Source: Desulfocicer sp963675955 (GTDB lineage Bacteria; Desulfobacterota; Desulfobacteria; Desulfobacterales; Desulfobacteraceae). From it: 64,000 nucleotides of DNA. The stretch is taken from contig CAXXVR010000008.1 of assembly GCA_963675955.2 (NCBI GenBank), positions 62,001 through 126,000 of the forward strand. The letters are read 5' to 3'. Position numbers and translations under genes: made by a program. The notes beneath the pieces are model-generated. The model saw nothing but the letters and a program-made list of their open reading frames with translations, had not been told where the DNA came from and did not search any database. Every line of letters starts with the position of its first letter. The stretch's first letter is position 1. This document shows positions 49,361 to 57,683 of the stretch, piece after piece.

Positions 49361-49678
49361 TTATTGAACGTCGCCATAATCAATATGGGGCTTCCCGTCT
49401 GCTACCGCCCGGCAAGCCTTCAACTGTGCTTCCAAGGCATCAATCCGAGACATACCGGCATTGACAACGGCCCACAATTCCATGGTTGCGTCTGCAATGA
49501 TTTCACCCATGGGCCTTATGTTATCCAGCTCCTTGAAAACCTCGGGATATTCACACAAGCCTTTGATGGCATCGGCAATGAACTCCAACTTGCTCAACGG
49601 GTTACAGGCAAGTTCCATGGGGTATTGTTCAGCCTTCAATTGTTCAGCGGTAATAGTATCCATGTTTTCAATCTGCAT
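49361..49678 (-). CDS. Shared MGEII-motif protein (105 aa, island 2 copy)
   Basis: This aligns with the 115-residue product of island 1: CNPLSKLEFIADAIKGLCEY and MGEIIADATMELWAVVNAGMSRIDALEAQL. Its start overlaps the preceding stop in the same CATGCAGATTGA junction as in island 1. A terminator lies 41 bp downstream. The family is not one I can name, but conservation in both islands makes it real. Confidence 0.75.
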   Translation of the reverse strand: MQIENMDTITAEQLKAEQYPMELACNPLSKLEFIADAIKGLCEYPEVFKELDNIRPMGEIIADATMELWAVVNAGMSRIDALEAQLKACRAVADGKPHIDYGDVQ

Positions 49679-49946
49679 GGTTCACCCCCTCCCCTTCCGA
49701 TTGCCACCGCTTTTGAGCGATATCAATCAAGGCTTCAATCTCTTGTGCTGCATCGGAAACAATAGCACCCATGGTGCCCACCTCTGACGCTCTGAAACCA
49801 TCCATGGCAGGGTAATTGATTTCTCTGCATCCCTCTTGAATGACACTGCCCACCATCTTTAATCGGTTCAGGGCATGGCAACAAAGAAATAGAACATCAT
49901 CCTCTTGTTTCAGTTCGTCCGGTGTGTAATCTGCTATTATCTGCAT
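49668..49946 (-). CDS. Paralogue of the MGEII-motif protein (92 aa)
   Basis: The start at 49946 is chosen because GGAGG precedes it and the leader is conserved with island 1. The sequence (LFLCCHALNRLKMVGSVIQE ... MGAIVSDAAQEIEALIDIAQKR) is a diverged copy of the next gene's product, so this gene pair arose by tandem duplication. In island 1 the same slot holds an unrelated protein (13421-13810). Confidence 0.7.
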   Translation of the reverse strand: MQIIADYTPDELKQEDDVLFLCCHALNRLKMVGSVIQEGCREINYPAMDGFRASEVGTMGAIVSDAAQEIEALIDIAQKRWQSEGEGVNHAD

Positions 49947-49959
49947 GTGTGAATCCTCC

Positions 49960-50038
49960 AAAAACAGAAAGGGGGGTTAGGTGTCCTAACGCTGATAACA
50001 GCGTTTCCGGTGGTTTCCCGGCCCGGCACCATACCCCC
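49960..50038 (-). promoter_or_regulatory. Conserved structured leader (candidate three-way-junction RNA), island 2
   Basis: On the minus strand GGGGGT..GGTG (50038-50027) pairs with CACC..ACCCCC (49983-49972). It encloses CCGG/CCGG and a perfect hairpin AACGCTG/CAGCGTT, then TTTCTGTTTTT, GGAGG and the start at 49946. It is the same structure as 13326-13405 with base changes that keep pairing. A TTGTAT-16-TATATT promoter-like pair precedes it. Confidence 0.55.
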
Positions 50039-50065
50039 AATATATTCTTGAAAAGACTTCATACA

Positions 50066-50096
50066 AAATAAAAAATCTGATTTGACGGCTCAGATT
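50066..50096 (-). terminator. Terminator after the RHH-like gene (island 2)
   Basis: On the minus strand the stem AATCTGA/TCAGATT is followed by TTTTATTTT, as in island 1 (13268-13299). Confidence 0.75.
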
Positions 50097-50148
50097 TGCC
50101 GGTTATCATTTTAGGAGATTCCACTGTAAACCGGGCAGGGAAAAGAAG

Positions 50149-50712
50149 TCAACAATTTTTCTTCTGACGCTGTTTTGCAAATCTCAGGTTGTCGGTAAAC
50201 TTTTTTGATGTCCAGGCAGCCCCGGCGCAAGTGATCCCGGCATTGTTCAGAGCATCCACACGGGCTTGAGCATTTTTCCGGCCCGGCAGGTCATGGGCAA
50301 GCTGGATTAAAATTTGATCTTTGGTTCCAAGATCCGGTTGTTCCCGGCCGTGGTAGTCTTCCAGGTCAACACCGGGTTCTAACTCATCCGGCAGGTGCCC
50401 CTCAGCCGGTTTCAAAATTGCGGCGGCATCATCCAGGGTGTTTTGAATATCCTTTGAAATATCATCATCAACGGTGTTGGGTTCAGGCACCAGCAATGCA
50501 CTGATAATATCCCCGAATGACCGTGGGATTCCGGTATTGATAGACTGATCCCGGCGGCGGCATAACTCATCATATGCAGGTCCGGTTAAAATGGCTGATA
50601 TCTGCTTTTTACCGTCCTGACGTTGGCGTTTCAAATACCGCCTGGCCCTGGCCCGGTTGCTGGCCTCGATCCTGGCCAACTTTTCCAATTTGGCTTGTTC
50701 TGAATCCTGCAT
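50149..50712 (-). CDS. Shared ~185-aa DNA-binding-like protein (island 2 copy)
   Basis: The 187-residue product aligns along its full length with 12664-13215 (same first 20 residues, IPRSFGDIISALLVPE, then AAWTSKKFTDNLRFAK). The basic N-terminus and the strand-helix-helix segment suggest a ribbon-helix-helix or similar DNA binder. Its promoter, operator, terminator and downstream leader are all conserved with island 1. The main differences are in the acidic middle part. Autoregulator or partition function is inferred. Confidence 0.8.
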   Translation of the reverse strand: MQDSEQAKLEKLARIEASNRARARRYLKRQRQDGKKQISAILTGPAYDELCRRRDQSINTGIPRSFGDIISALLVPEPNTVDDDISKDIQNTLDDAAAILKPAEGHLPDELEPGVDLEDYHGREQPDLGTKDQILIQLAHDLPGRKNAQARVDALNNAGITCAGAAWTSKKFTDNLRFAKQRQKKNC

Positions 50713-50727
50713 GGTATCCCCCTGTAA

Positions 50728-50793
50728 ATATTATCGTTGATATTATCATTCGTATTTACGTTAATATTAACATTGAGTTCAAAGAAGAGTCAA
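50728..50793 (-). promoter_or_regulatory. Promoter and operator of the shared RHH-like gene (island 2)
   Basis: On the minus strand TTGACT (50793-50788) is followed by GTTAATATTAAC (50771-50760) and two AAYGATAATAT repeats (50750-50740, 50738-50728). It is almost identical to 12581-12646. Confidence 0.7.
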
Positions 50794-50856
50794 GCACTTG
50801 TTTATAGTCCATGTGTCTTAAGTTTGGAAATGAGGTTCTCATGGGGGTTTTACTAA

Positions 50857-51444
50857 TCACATCCCCTTTATACCCATCATGCGGTCTATATCCATCCATC
50901 CTTGATACTCCAGTTCATGAATCTCTCGCCTGATCCGGTCCCAAGTTTTTTGGTGCATCCCCTTCGGCTTAAAGATGGGCAAAGCGTTTGCTGATCCCTG
51001 TTTGGCCCCTATCTTTCTGCGGAGTTCTCCCGCCTTCCTGAACTTTCGGTCTCTGGATGTCTCACAAGTTGAAGTATAGGCCAGCCCATAGCACACCCGG
51101 CAGGAAAAAAGCTTTCCGGCACCATAGACCACCGCACACCTACGCCCACAATTGGGACACCGCCACCACACCCGTTCCCCGCCATAATTACATGGAGTCC
51201 AGTCAAAAGGGATCTGCTGCTCCACTGGTTCCTTCCGGTGGGTATATTTCAGAACCACATGATGTTCATGTACCCTTATGCCAATACTGGAATGGACGTT
51301 TCCCCCTCTTAACCATTGCCATGAGAACCAGCTCCCGGAGAAGAAACTGCCAGAACGGTTGATCTTCCTGATATCCAGGGGAAGGGCATCTTCACATTTC
51401 TTTTTCCCGTATCCCCAACTTGATCCTGATCCCCATCCACCCAT
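50857..51444 (-). CDS. Zinc-ribbon protein of unknown function (195 aa)
   Basis: From the ATG at 51444 (GGAGG upstream) the protein opens MGGWGSGSSWGYGKKKCEDA, a start shared by a widespread hypothetical family in mobile elements and phages. It contains WWRCPNCGRRCAVVYG and FSCRVCYGLAY, a zinc-ribbon pair, and then a basic helical C-terminus. The function of the family is not known to me. It replaces the 87-residue zinc protein found in the comparable place of island 1. Confidence 0.75.
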   Translation of the reverse strand: MGGWGSGSSWGYGKKKCEDALPLDIRKINRSGSFFSGSWFSWQWLRGGNVHSSIGIRVHEHHVVLKYTHRKEPVEQQIPFDWTPCNYGGERVWWRCPNCGRRCAVVYGAGKLFSCRVCYGLAYTSTCETSRDRKFRKAGELRRKIGAKQGSANALPIFKPKGMHQKTWDRIRREIHELEYQGWMDIDRMMGIKGM

Positions 51445-51837
51445 GCAATACCTCCATTTTTCATACGAAATCATTAAGCAAAAACAGCATTTATGAATAG
51501 TTCAAACCCACTCTAAAGCGGTCCTGTGATTATGGTTTGCTTGAATTAAAAACACCGTAAATCCTACGTTTCGCCGTTTTTTTACTACATGTTTCACGAT
51601 CTGTGAAACATATTCTCAAAAATTGCGGAGAGAGAGAAAGTGGGGCGCACTCCGGTCTATGATATGCAGCTCCAGACTTTTGACCCCCGCCCCCCTGGCA
51701 GACGCACCGTTGCTGTTAACCAAGCCATTAACCAGCACCAGCTTGCATACTGTTTCAGCCAGCTACTCCCCGCCTTTTTTATAGTGAGGAAAAATTCAAT
51801 GTACTCTGTGGTGTCTATCCGGTTTCAGCCTGCAACC

Positions 51838-51950
51838 AAACTTGAAACCAGCACCATTTACAGACTGGTTTCAGCCAGCAACTAAAGCAGCAACCAAACC
51901 CAGATACCCCCCGGCAAACTGGCCACAACTTGTGGTCAAACCTGTGGTCA
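51838..51950. repeat. Composite palindrome plus TTTRGTTGC repeats (island 2)
   Basis: On the minus strand GACCACAG, GACCACAA and the inverted TTGTGGCC (51950-51920) are followed by TTTGGTTGCTGC and TTTAGTTGCTGG (12 bp apart), then GGCTGAAACC repeats. This is the layout of 14248-14312 of island 1 with different stem bases. The rest of 51445-51973 has no visible gene. Confidence 0.55.
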
Positions 51951-51973
51951 GATTGTTTACCCCAGGCACAAAC

Positions 51974-52231
51974 TCAAAATGTCCGGCTTATGGCCTCTTG
52001 AACAGTGATCCGCTGAAATATTGACGCCAGCAATGCCATGCAGCCCCGGCAGTCCTCGGCAAGTTCAAATTGATCCTGTGGCACCCCTGTATGATCATGT
52101 TCATACTGACACCCCTGGCAGGAGAAACCACCGGCCCCGGATTCAATGGCCATGTTCAGGCATCGGCTATAATCCCGACACCACACATTTCTTGAACCAA
52201 ACTCACTGGGGATTGCCACCTTTTTTTTCAT
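51974..52231 (-). CDS. Shared 85-aa Cys-rich protein (island 2 copy)
   Basis: The 85-residue product aligns along its full length with 11104-11361 (MKKKVAIPS.FG.RNVWCRDYS.CL, GFSCQGC, EHDH.GVP, CMAL). Four Cys and two His could form a zinc site. It overlaps the helicase stop by ATGA, so here it is translationally coupled to the helicase, whereas in island 1 it starts a small cluster. Confidence 0.8.
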   Translation of the reverse strand: MKKKVAIPSEFGSRNVWCRDYSRCLNMAIESGAGGFSCQGCQYEHDHTGVPQDQFELAEDCRGCMALLASIFQRITVQEAISRTF

Positions 52232-53592
52232 GCAGCTTTGATGCCCTCTTGCTGATAAACCCCGGCCCGCACCCTGGCCCCATGCTCCAGGACACCCACA
52301 AGGTGATCATAGTAATCATGGATGACTGCCCCATCTTTCCCAGGAGACGGACGGAGCACCCGGCCTATGTACTGGATAAGACGGCCACTGAATTTGATAG
52401 GGGTTCCCAGAAAAAGACTTTCCAATGCTGGCAGGTCGTAACCCTCACCGATTAATTGCCCGGTGCATATCAGGATTTTAACCGAGCTGCTGTCTATCTG
52501 CCGGGAGACGGCTTCACGCTCCTTTTTTGACAAGCCCCCCGTCAAGACCACGGCTTCAAGATCATGCTCCGCTTTCAGGATATCGGCCAATGCCTGGCAG
52601 TGGTCTTTCCGGTCGGAGAGGACAAGCTTAATTCCCTGGCAGGGGTCCCCGGCAACGTCGCTGCATATCTGGCGGTTTCGGTGGGGATCTTGTGTCAATT
52701 CGGATAAAACCTTGCTGTACTCTTCCGATGGATTCAGGCAGGTGTCAAAATCGGTTTGATGCCAGACCACAACGGCTTGACACAAAGCCCCATTGTCCAA
52801 AAGCTCTGCCTTGTCCACTTGGTGCCTTCGGTCCCCCAGATAAAGGAAGATGGCCCGGCCCAGACCATCCCGGCGGTATGCGGTGGCACTCAGTCCCAAC
52901 AAATACTTGGCATCCAGAGAACTCACAACGTCTGTGAATGTCCTCCCAGGCACCCTATGGGCTTCATCAACAACCACATGCCCGAATTGTCCCCGGATAT
53001 CATCAACACGTTTGCACAATGTCTGCACCATGGCGACGGTGATTTTGTCTCCCATGGAGAACTTGCCTCCACCGATGACACCCACATCACCGGCAGGGAT
53101 TCCCAGGAAAGATTCTATTCGGTCAACCCATTGATTCAAGAGTTCCTTAGTATGCACTATCACAAGGGTCCGCTGTTTCCTGACGGCAATAATCGCCTCT
53201 GCCATGACAGTTTTTCCGCTTCCGGTCCCGGATTCCAAAACACCATGGTCATGTGAAAGCATGGCCTCGACTGCCACCACCTGAAAAGGTTTCAAGGTTC
53301 CATGGAATTGTAAGTCAACAAACGCTTCCACCCGGTTGTCAATGATGTTGATATCATGCCCGTGGGCCTCACAGATCCGGTAAGCCCTGGCCGCAAATCC
53401 TCGCGGCACTTCCAGCCCCCCGGATACCTCCCGATAAAAATACAGGTATCTGTCAATGCTTCCCGTGTACCGCCCGGCCCGTTCTGCATCGGCATATTTC
53501 GGGTTGTCCATGGTGAGCTGGCGTTTGATCTGATCCCGTATCCCAGGTTCCAGACCAAAGAGTTTCAGATTGTTTTTGATTTCAAATTGCAT
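52228..53592 (-). CDS. XPB-like superfamily 2 helicase
   Basis: The start at 53592 has AAAGGGAA seven bases upstream; 454 residues. A leader domain of about 100 residues resembles the damage-recognition-like domain of XPB proteins. It is followed by FHGTLKPFQVVAVEAML, Walker A GVLESGTGSGKTVMAEA, motif II VVVDEAHRVPG, motif III GLSATAYRRDGLGR and motif VI GRLIQYIGRVLRPSPGKDG. These make it a DNA-dependent ATPase of the XPB/RadD-like branch. It lies 100 bp after the topoisomerase gene, suggesting they act together on element DNA. Confidence 0.88.
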   Translation of the reverse strand: MQFEIKNNLKLFGLEPGIRDQIKRQLTMDNPKYADAERAGRYTGSIDRYLYFYREVSGGLEVPRGFAARAYRICEAHGHDINIIDNRVEAFVDLQFHGTLKPFQVVAVEAMLSHDHGVLESGTGSGKTVMAEAIIAVRKQRTLVIVHTKELLNQWVDRIESFLGIPAGDVGVIGGGKFSMGDKITVAMVQTLCKRVDDIRGQFGHVVVDEAHRVPGRTFTDVVSSLDAKYLLGLSATAYRRDGLGRAIFLYLGDRRHQVDKAELLDNGALCQAVVVWHQTDFDTCLNPSEEYSKVLSELTQDPHRNRQICSDVAGDPCQGIKLVLSDRKDHCQALADILKAEHDLEAVVLTGGLSKKEREAVSRQIDSSSVKILICTGQLIGEGYDLPALESLFLGTPIKFSGRLIQYIGRVLRPSPGKDGAVIHDYYDHLVGVLEHGARVRAGVYQQEGIKAA

Positions 53593-53691
53593 TATCATTT
53601 CCCTTTCCATGCCTTCCAGGGTTGCCGCCCATATGGAAGGCGCTGTTGTAGTCCCCCGGCCCAGGGTTCCCGCCCTGGTCGGGGATATCTC

Positions 53692-56070
53692 TTATGCTGC
53701 AAATTTGGCCATCAATAATGCCTTCACCTTTTCTTGCTCAAGAGCCAATGCCTGCTCATATTCAAGGATTTGTTCAAGATCGATGTATTTCAGGATAGTG
53801 TCAGTTAAGAGTTGCCGTCCGGCTTCATGCTTCACCACCAATGCGTTGGCCTCACATTTCCTAACGCCATATTTTTTGATGTAGTCTTGAACATAAGTTT
53901 TCATGTGGTCGGCATGTTCGGGGTCATCCAGGGAGGATGTTTTAGAATTTGAGGTGTCCAAGTTTTCAATCCATGAAAGCCCATGCTCTTGGATGAAATC
54001 ATAATTCAGCCCAAAACGTTCTACATGAACAAAGTCAGAAGAGAAGCCCATGGCCTGTTCAAGCTGTTTGAGATTGTCTTTCAGTGTACCGGAAATATTA
54101 AGCCCGCCGGGGTCATGGTCCCCACAATACAGGAGACGACACTGTTTGCCCTGCTGCTCCATCTCCTTGAAATAGAGTAGAAGTTTGCATCTGCTGTTGA
54201 TATCGCTCCAGCCTTTTGTGTTGAATAACGGGACGTGATAGAGTTCACATATCGGTCTGAATAGTTCCACCAGTTCTATTTTTTCCACTGCTACCGCAAT
54301 CGACACATCTATAAAGTCATGTAGGTTGACAGGATGATATTCAGAATGTTTGCTCTGCATGGAAAGTATCAAGTCATCAAAAAAAACATCCGGGGATCTT
54401 TTATCAATGGAATGGTCCCCACAAATCATCTCCCGGTTGCTGTCTGCTGCGGTGAAATCCCAAGGCAATAAACCATTTTTTCTACAGAGGCTTATTCTAT
54501 CCATTGCTTTGCTAAAGTCTGATTTGTTCAACTTAATGGCATCCTCCAACATGTAGCACCACCCACGAGCACCCGCTTTAAAATCTATGGTTTCCTGAAT
54601 CTGTTTCAGAGTATCGGCAAACGCTTTTAATCCATCTGCATCACTGGGGAGGGGAACTACACTTTGTATTTTCACATCAGCCGTCTTTTCCTTAACAGAT
54701 GCCTTTTTTTCTTTCAGTTTTTTCTTTTTAAGTTTGGTCCAGGACTTTGCCGCTGCGGTCAACTTTTTTTCCAGGGCAGTGAAGATATTTGGATCAAGGG
54801 ATATTGAATTTTTACCCTTGGTGTGAAATTCAACGTATGGGGTGCAGATGTGAATTAAAACTCTGATAGGGTCACTCCAGTCAATCTTAACGTCATCCAA
54901 GACATGATCAAGATCCGAGATATCGCCATCAATCAAAACAGAATTATTAAGCCCTATTGTGGGATCACCATAAGAAGGTTCTGTCATTTGCTGCACAAAA
55001 ACATCCAGGGTAAACGGTCTTCCCTCGGTGGTGTATCCGGTGGCCTTTTTGTGGAATATTTCAAACTTTTCCTCGTACCAATATTTACGGACATGATCAA
55101 AAACAAGCCCCCCCAATACACCCGGCTTAATCGGTCTGCTCAAATCTTTCATGGTGTGAAGCATTACAGAAAGAACGCCGTCATCATTCAAAATGGCCTC
55201 TATTCCCAATGAGGAACTTCTATTGATCCCATCACAAACGGTTTTTTGTTTTGAGGACTGCTTGAACCCATTAAATTGAGATAAAAATTTATTAATGGGG
55301 ATATTCCCCAAATTGTTGAATGTGAGTTGAAGAAGGTTTTTAACCTGTTGATTACTGTGCCAATGAGGTATTAAGGGCTTGTCTGCTGTCCATTTGTTTA
55401 TGTATTGAGTTCCCCAGAAAGTTCTTTCACTTCCGGCAAGGTCAAGATGAAATTCAGCATGTGGATTGATAAGGGAAAAAATTTCAACGGCCTTTTCAAT
55501 ATCATTGCCCGTATATTCCACCCACTTTTTACCGTTTTCCGTTTTTTCGAGTCTTGATTTGAAAAACTCATGAATTTTGAAAAAACACCCGGAATATACC
55601 TCCACCTCTTTTGTTTCCCTGGCGATGATGGGATTCCCGGTCAATTGATCAAATGTTATTTTGATGTCATGGAGTAGGCCCTGTGAGTTTATTTCCGCAT
55701 GGGCCATACCATCAGCCACCAGAGGGACGGCAAACAGGCATTTTAAAGCGTTCCCCAATTGCCCCCTGGTCGGTGCCACCTTTCCGTTTTTATCTGAAAT
55801 GAAAGACTCAAAATTAAGAGAACCATCAACAACCTGTTCCGGCAGGCCCGGCCCGTTATCCGTCACAGTGAGGGTGCCGTCATATTCAATCTTGATATCT
55901 ATCACCGGGGCTTGTGTTACCGTCTCCGCTGCATCCAGGGAATTATCAATCATTTCCTTCAGGATAGTGACATGCCACTTATCAGAAGAACATCCGATTA
56001 ATGATGTCAGTTCCTTTTCTGTAAAATAGTCTGCTGATAATGCCCTGGTGAAATGTTCTACAGTTGCCAT
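53692..56070 (-). CDS. Fused type IIB topoisomerase (topoisomerase VIII-like)
   Basis: One 792-residue chain joins a Topo VI B-like front and a Topo VI A/Spo11-like back. The front has a GHKL ATPase: N-box KEMIDNSLDAAE (about 38-49), DNGPGLP (71-77) and GQLGNALKCL (103-112). A transducer-like region and Lys-rich linker follow. The back has the nucleophile region GWCYMLED (Tyr about 506) and a Toprim with Glu in VEKIEL (about 596) and GDHDPGG (651-653). All catalytic residues are present. Fused forms of this kind were described as topoisomerase VIII from plasmids and integrated elements. It probably decatenates or relaxes the replicating island. Confidence 0.85.
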   Translation of the reverse strand: MATVEHFTRALSADYFTEKELTSLIGCSSDKWHVTILKEMIDNSLDAAETVTQAPVIDIKIEYDGTLTVTDNGPGLPEQVVDGSLNFESFISDKNGKVAPTRGQLGNALKCLFAVPLVADGMAHAEINSQGLLHDIKITFDQLTGNPIIARETKEVEVYSGCFFKIHEFFKSRLEKTENGKKWVEYTGNDIEKAVEIFSLINPHAEFHLDLAGSERTFWGTQYINKWTADKPLIPHWHSNQQVKNLLQLTFNNLGNIPINKFLSQFNGFKQSSKQKTVCDGINRSSSLGIEAILNDDGVLSVMLHTMKDLSRPIKPGVLGGLVFDHVRKYWYEEKFEIFHKKATGYTTEGRPFTLDVFVQQMTEPSYGDPTIGLNNSVLIDGDISDLDHVLDDVKIDWSDPIRVLIHICTPYVEFHTKGKNSISLDPNIFTALEKKLTAAAKSWTKLKKKKLKEKKASVKEKTADVKIQSVVPLPSDADGLKAFADTLKQIQETIDFKAGARGWCYMLEDAIKLNKSDFSKAMDRISLCRKNGLLPWDFTAADSNREMICGDHSIDKRSPDVFFDDLILSMQSKHSEYHPVNLHDFIDVSIAVAVEKIELVELFRPICELYHVPLFNTKGWSDINSRCKLLLYFKEMEQQGKQCRLLYCGDHDPGGLNISGTLKDNLKQLEQAMGFSSDFVHVERFGLNYDFIQEHGLSWIENLDTSNSKTSSLDDPEHADHMKTYVQDYIKKYGVRKCEANALVVKHEAGRQLLTDTILKYIDLEQILEYEQALALEQEKVKALLMAKFAA

Positions 56071-56184
56071 ATCGTAAAATCCTTGTTAACTTTGAATTGT
56101 CTGAAAGCCTTCCAGGGTTCCCGCCCGTAGGAAGGCATCTTGTTATCCCCCGGCATCGGCCCCCACCTTTGCCGGGTAACTGCA

Positions 56185-56271
56185 TTATTTCAAATGCCGC
56201 AGAAGCCATTCACCGACGAACCAGACCACACCGCTTGCCACCATTACCGCCAGTATTTCAATCGTTGTCAT
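56185..56271 (-). CDS. Single-pass membrane peptide (28 aa)
   Basis: The ATG at 56271 follows a purine-rich GGAAAACAGG. The product, MTTIEILAVMVASGVVWFVG and a short ending EWLLRHLK, is one membrane helix. It lies between the topoisomerase gene and the 224-residue gene on the same strand. It may be a small stress, holin-like or toxic peptide. Size makes the call uncertain. Confidence 0.45.
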   Translation of the reverse strand: MTTIEILAVMVASGVVWFVGEWLLRHLK

Positions 56272-56288
56272 ATCCTGTTTTCCTTCAA

Positions 56289-56963
56289 TTATTGACTTGC
56301 CGTTTGACATTGGCCCGGAACCACCTTCAGATACCGTGGACGTTTTTTAATCACAGGGTAGGTGGTGTGTTTTGCCGGGTCATAGAAAAATTTCCGTCCA
56401 TCATCGTCCGTCATCATCTGTATGGGTGTAATCCCCTGTTCTTCCATGAACTCTTCCATTATGCCGGGTTGTCCCTGGTATCTCCGCAGGTCACTGCACA
56501 CCCCCATCTTGAAAGCACTGAACATGGTCACATGCCGGTTCTGATAATCAAAGAATAGATCATCAACCCGGTTTCCAATAGGAGCATCAAGCCCCATGCC
56601 TTGAATCACTTCCATTGTGAAATAATAGTCTTTCCATTCATACCGCTGCCCGTCATAGGTTTTGGTGATGGGAAAGATTCTGCTCAGTTCCCGAGGGGTT
56701 AACCGGGATATCAGACTTTCCGTATAAACAATGGTGTTCCAAATTTCTTGAAGGGTTTCTTCCGGGGGGATGGTTCCGTTTGAAAAGCCCCGGTTAATTT
56801 TCTTGCCCCAAATGATGGGGATACCCTTCACGGCAAGATACACAAATTGTTTTATCCAATCCTTGCTTGGTGTGGCTGGAATATCCATCAACTTTCGGGC
56901 AATGGCTCTTTTATAGATTGCCGGATAATCCGGTGCTGCTGGCGATTTAATGAGTTTGAGCAT
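56289..56963 (-). CDS. Unknown protein of island 2 (224 aa)
   Basis: The start at 56963 overlaps the preceding gene and has AAAGGGAG upstream. The sequence (MLKLIKSPAAPDYPAIYKRA ... RRYQGQPGIMEEFMEEQGI ... KRPRYLKVVPGQC) is soluble, with about equal helical and strand propensity. I do not recognise the family. The position just upstream of the topoisomerase gene suggests a partner role, unproven. Confidence 0.65.
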   Translation of the reverse strand: MLKLIKSPAAPDYPAIYKRAIARKLMDIPATPSKDWIKQFVYLAVKGIPIIWGKKINRGFSNGTIPPEETLQEIWNTIVYTESLISRLTPRELSRIFPITKTYDGQRYEWKDYYFTMEVIQGMGLDAPIGNRVDDLFFDYQNRHVTMFSAFKMGVCSDLRRYQGQPGIMEEFMEEQGITPIQMMTDDDGRKFFYDPAKHTTYPVIKKRPRYLKVVPGQCQTASQ

Positions 56964-57138
56964 TAGAACAACTCCCTTTTTCAATCTCTTGTTTCAATGT
57001 CCCGTCGGCAACACCCCGCATCATACGGTCCAACTCAAGGTCGATTTCATCAAGCTTTTCATGGGGGGTTAGATGTGGGTTGCGTGATATAGCCATGAGC
57101 CTTTTTTTGATGTGTTTTTGTACCTTGGTTTCTTGCAT
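56947..57138 (-). CDS. Small helical protein (63 aa), unknown
   Basis: The product is basic at the start and acidic in the middle (KHIKKRLMAISRNPHLTPHEKLDEIDLELDRMMRGV). The stop overlaps the next gene's start, and GGGGGGAAT-type sequence precedes the ATG. It is part of a tight gene string from 57683 to 56289. Confidence 0.5.
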   Translation of the reverse strand: MQETKVQKHIKKRLMAISRNPHLTPHEKLDEIDLELDRMMRGVADGTLKQEIEKGSCSNAQTH

Positions 57139-57150
57139 GGATTCCCCCCC

Positions 57151-57417
57151 TTAAATTTCAACCATAGCAGGAGCACCATGGAAGGTTCCGCCGTTTTCAA
57201 TGTGGGCATTGTCGTAATGCTCCGTCTCATCAATCCCGGTGTACTGATCAACCTCGGATTCACAAAACGGGCAGGATACCCGAATGCACAAATGCAATGG
57301 AACAACGCCGTCCTGTTCCCGATGGCTGATAAAAACCTTCAGGGGATTTCCGCAAAGCACACAATTCTCGCCGGTAATTTCTTGGATTGCTTTTTTTACT
57401 GCCTGTTCGTTTGTCAT
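57151..57417 (-). CDS. Small zinc-ribbon protein (88 aa), unknown
   Basis: CVLCGN and CPFCES give two CxxC pairs about 35 residues apart, with a possible beta zinc-ribbon between them (LKVFISHREQDGVVPLHLCIRVSC). It lies 12 bp before the next gene and 5 bp after the previous one, so it is probably in the same operon. Confidence 0.6.
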   Translation of the reverse strand: MTNEQAVKKAIQEITGENCVLCGNPLKVFISHREQDGVVPLHLCIRVSCPFCESEVDQYTGIDETEHYDNAHIENGGTFHGAPAMVEI

Positions 57418-57422
57418 CTTTT

Positions 57423-57683
57423 TTAATCCTCTTCAGTTTGTGGTTTTGTTGAAAACCAATTCCCGAATGGGCAGGCTTCCATATCAAAAACAGGGTGCCC
57501 GTTCCGGCGGCACACCTGGCGGTCATTAACAACCATCAGCTCCCTGCACCATTGCCCATGGAGACAATGCCGCATCTTCATAATGTGGGCAGATACCGTG
57601 GGTTCAACGTTGTTCTTAACGGTGGGGTCCGGATCCATTGCCGGTGGTGGCGGCGGTGGTGGTGAAAATCTAAACTTTTGCAT
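57423..57683 (-). CDS. Small Pro- and Cys-containing protein (86 aa), unknown
   Basis: The start overlaps the DUF3987 stop by 14 bp. The N-terminus has a Pro run (FSPPPPPPPAMDPDP). The rest has CLHGQWCRELMVVNDRQVCRRNGHPVFDMEACPFGNW, with four Cys that may bind zinc. It is part of the operon. Confidence 0.55.
   Translation of the reverse strand: MQKFRFSPPPPPPPAMDPDPTVKNNVEPTVSAHIMKMRHCLHGQWCRELMVVNDRQVCRRNGHPVFDMEACPFGNWFSTKPQTEED

Noticed and set aside
55982..56209. 75-codon minus-strand frame before the topoisomerase
   Set aside because: Overlaps the topoisomerase start in another frame; Arg/Gly-rich composition typical of a shadow frame.
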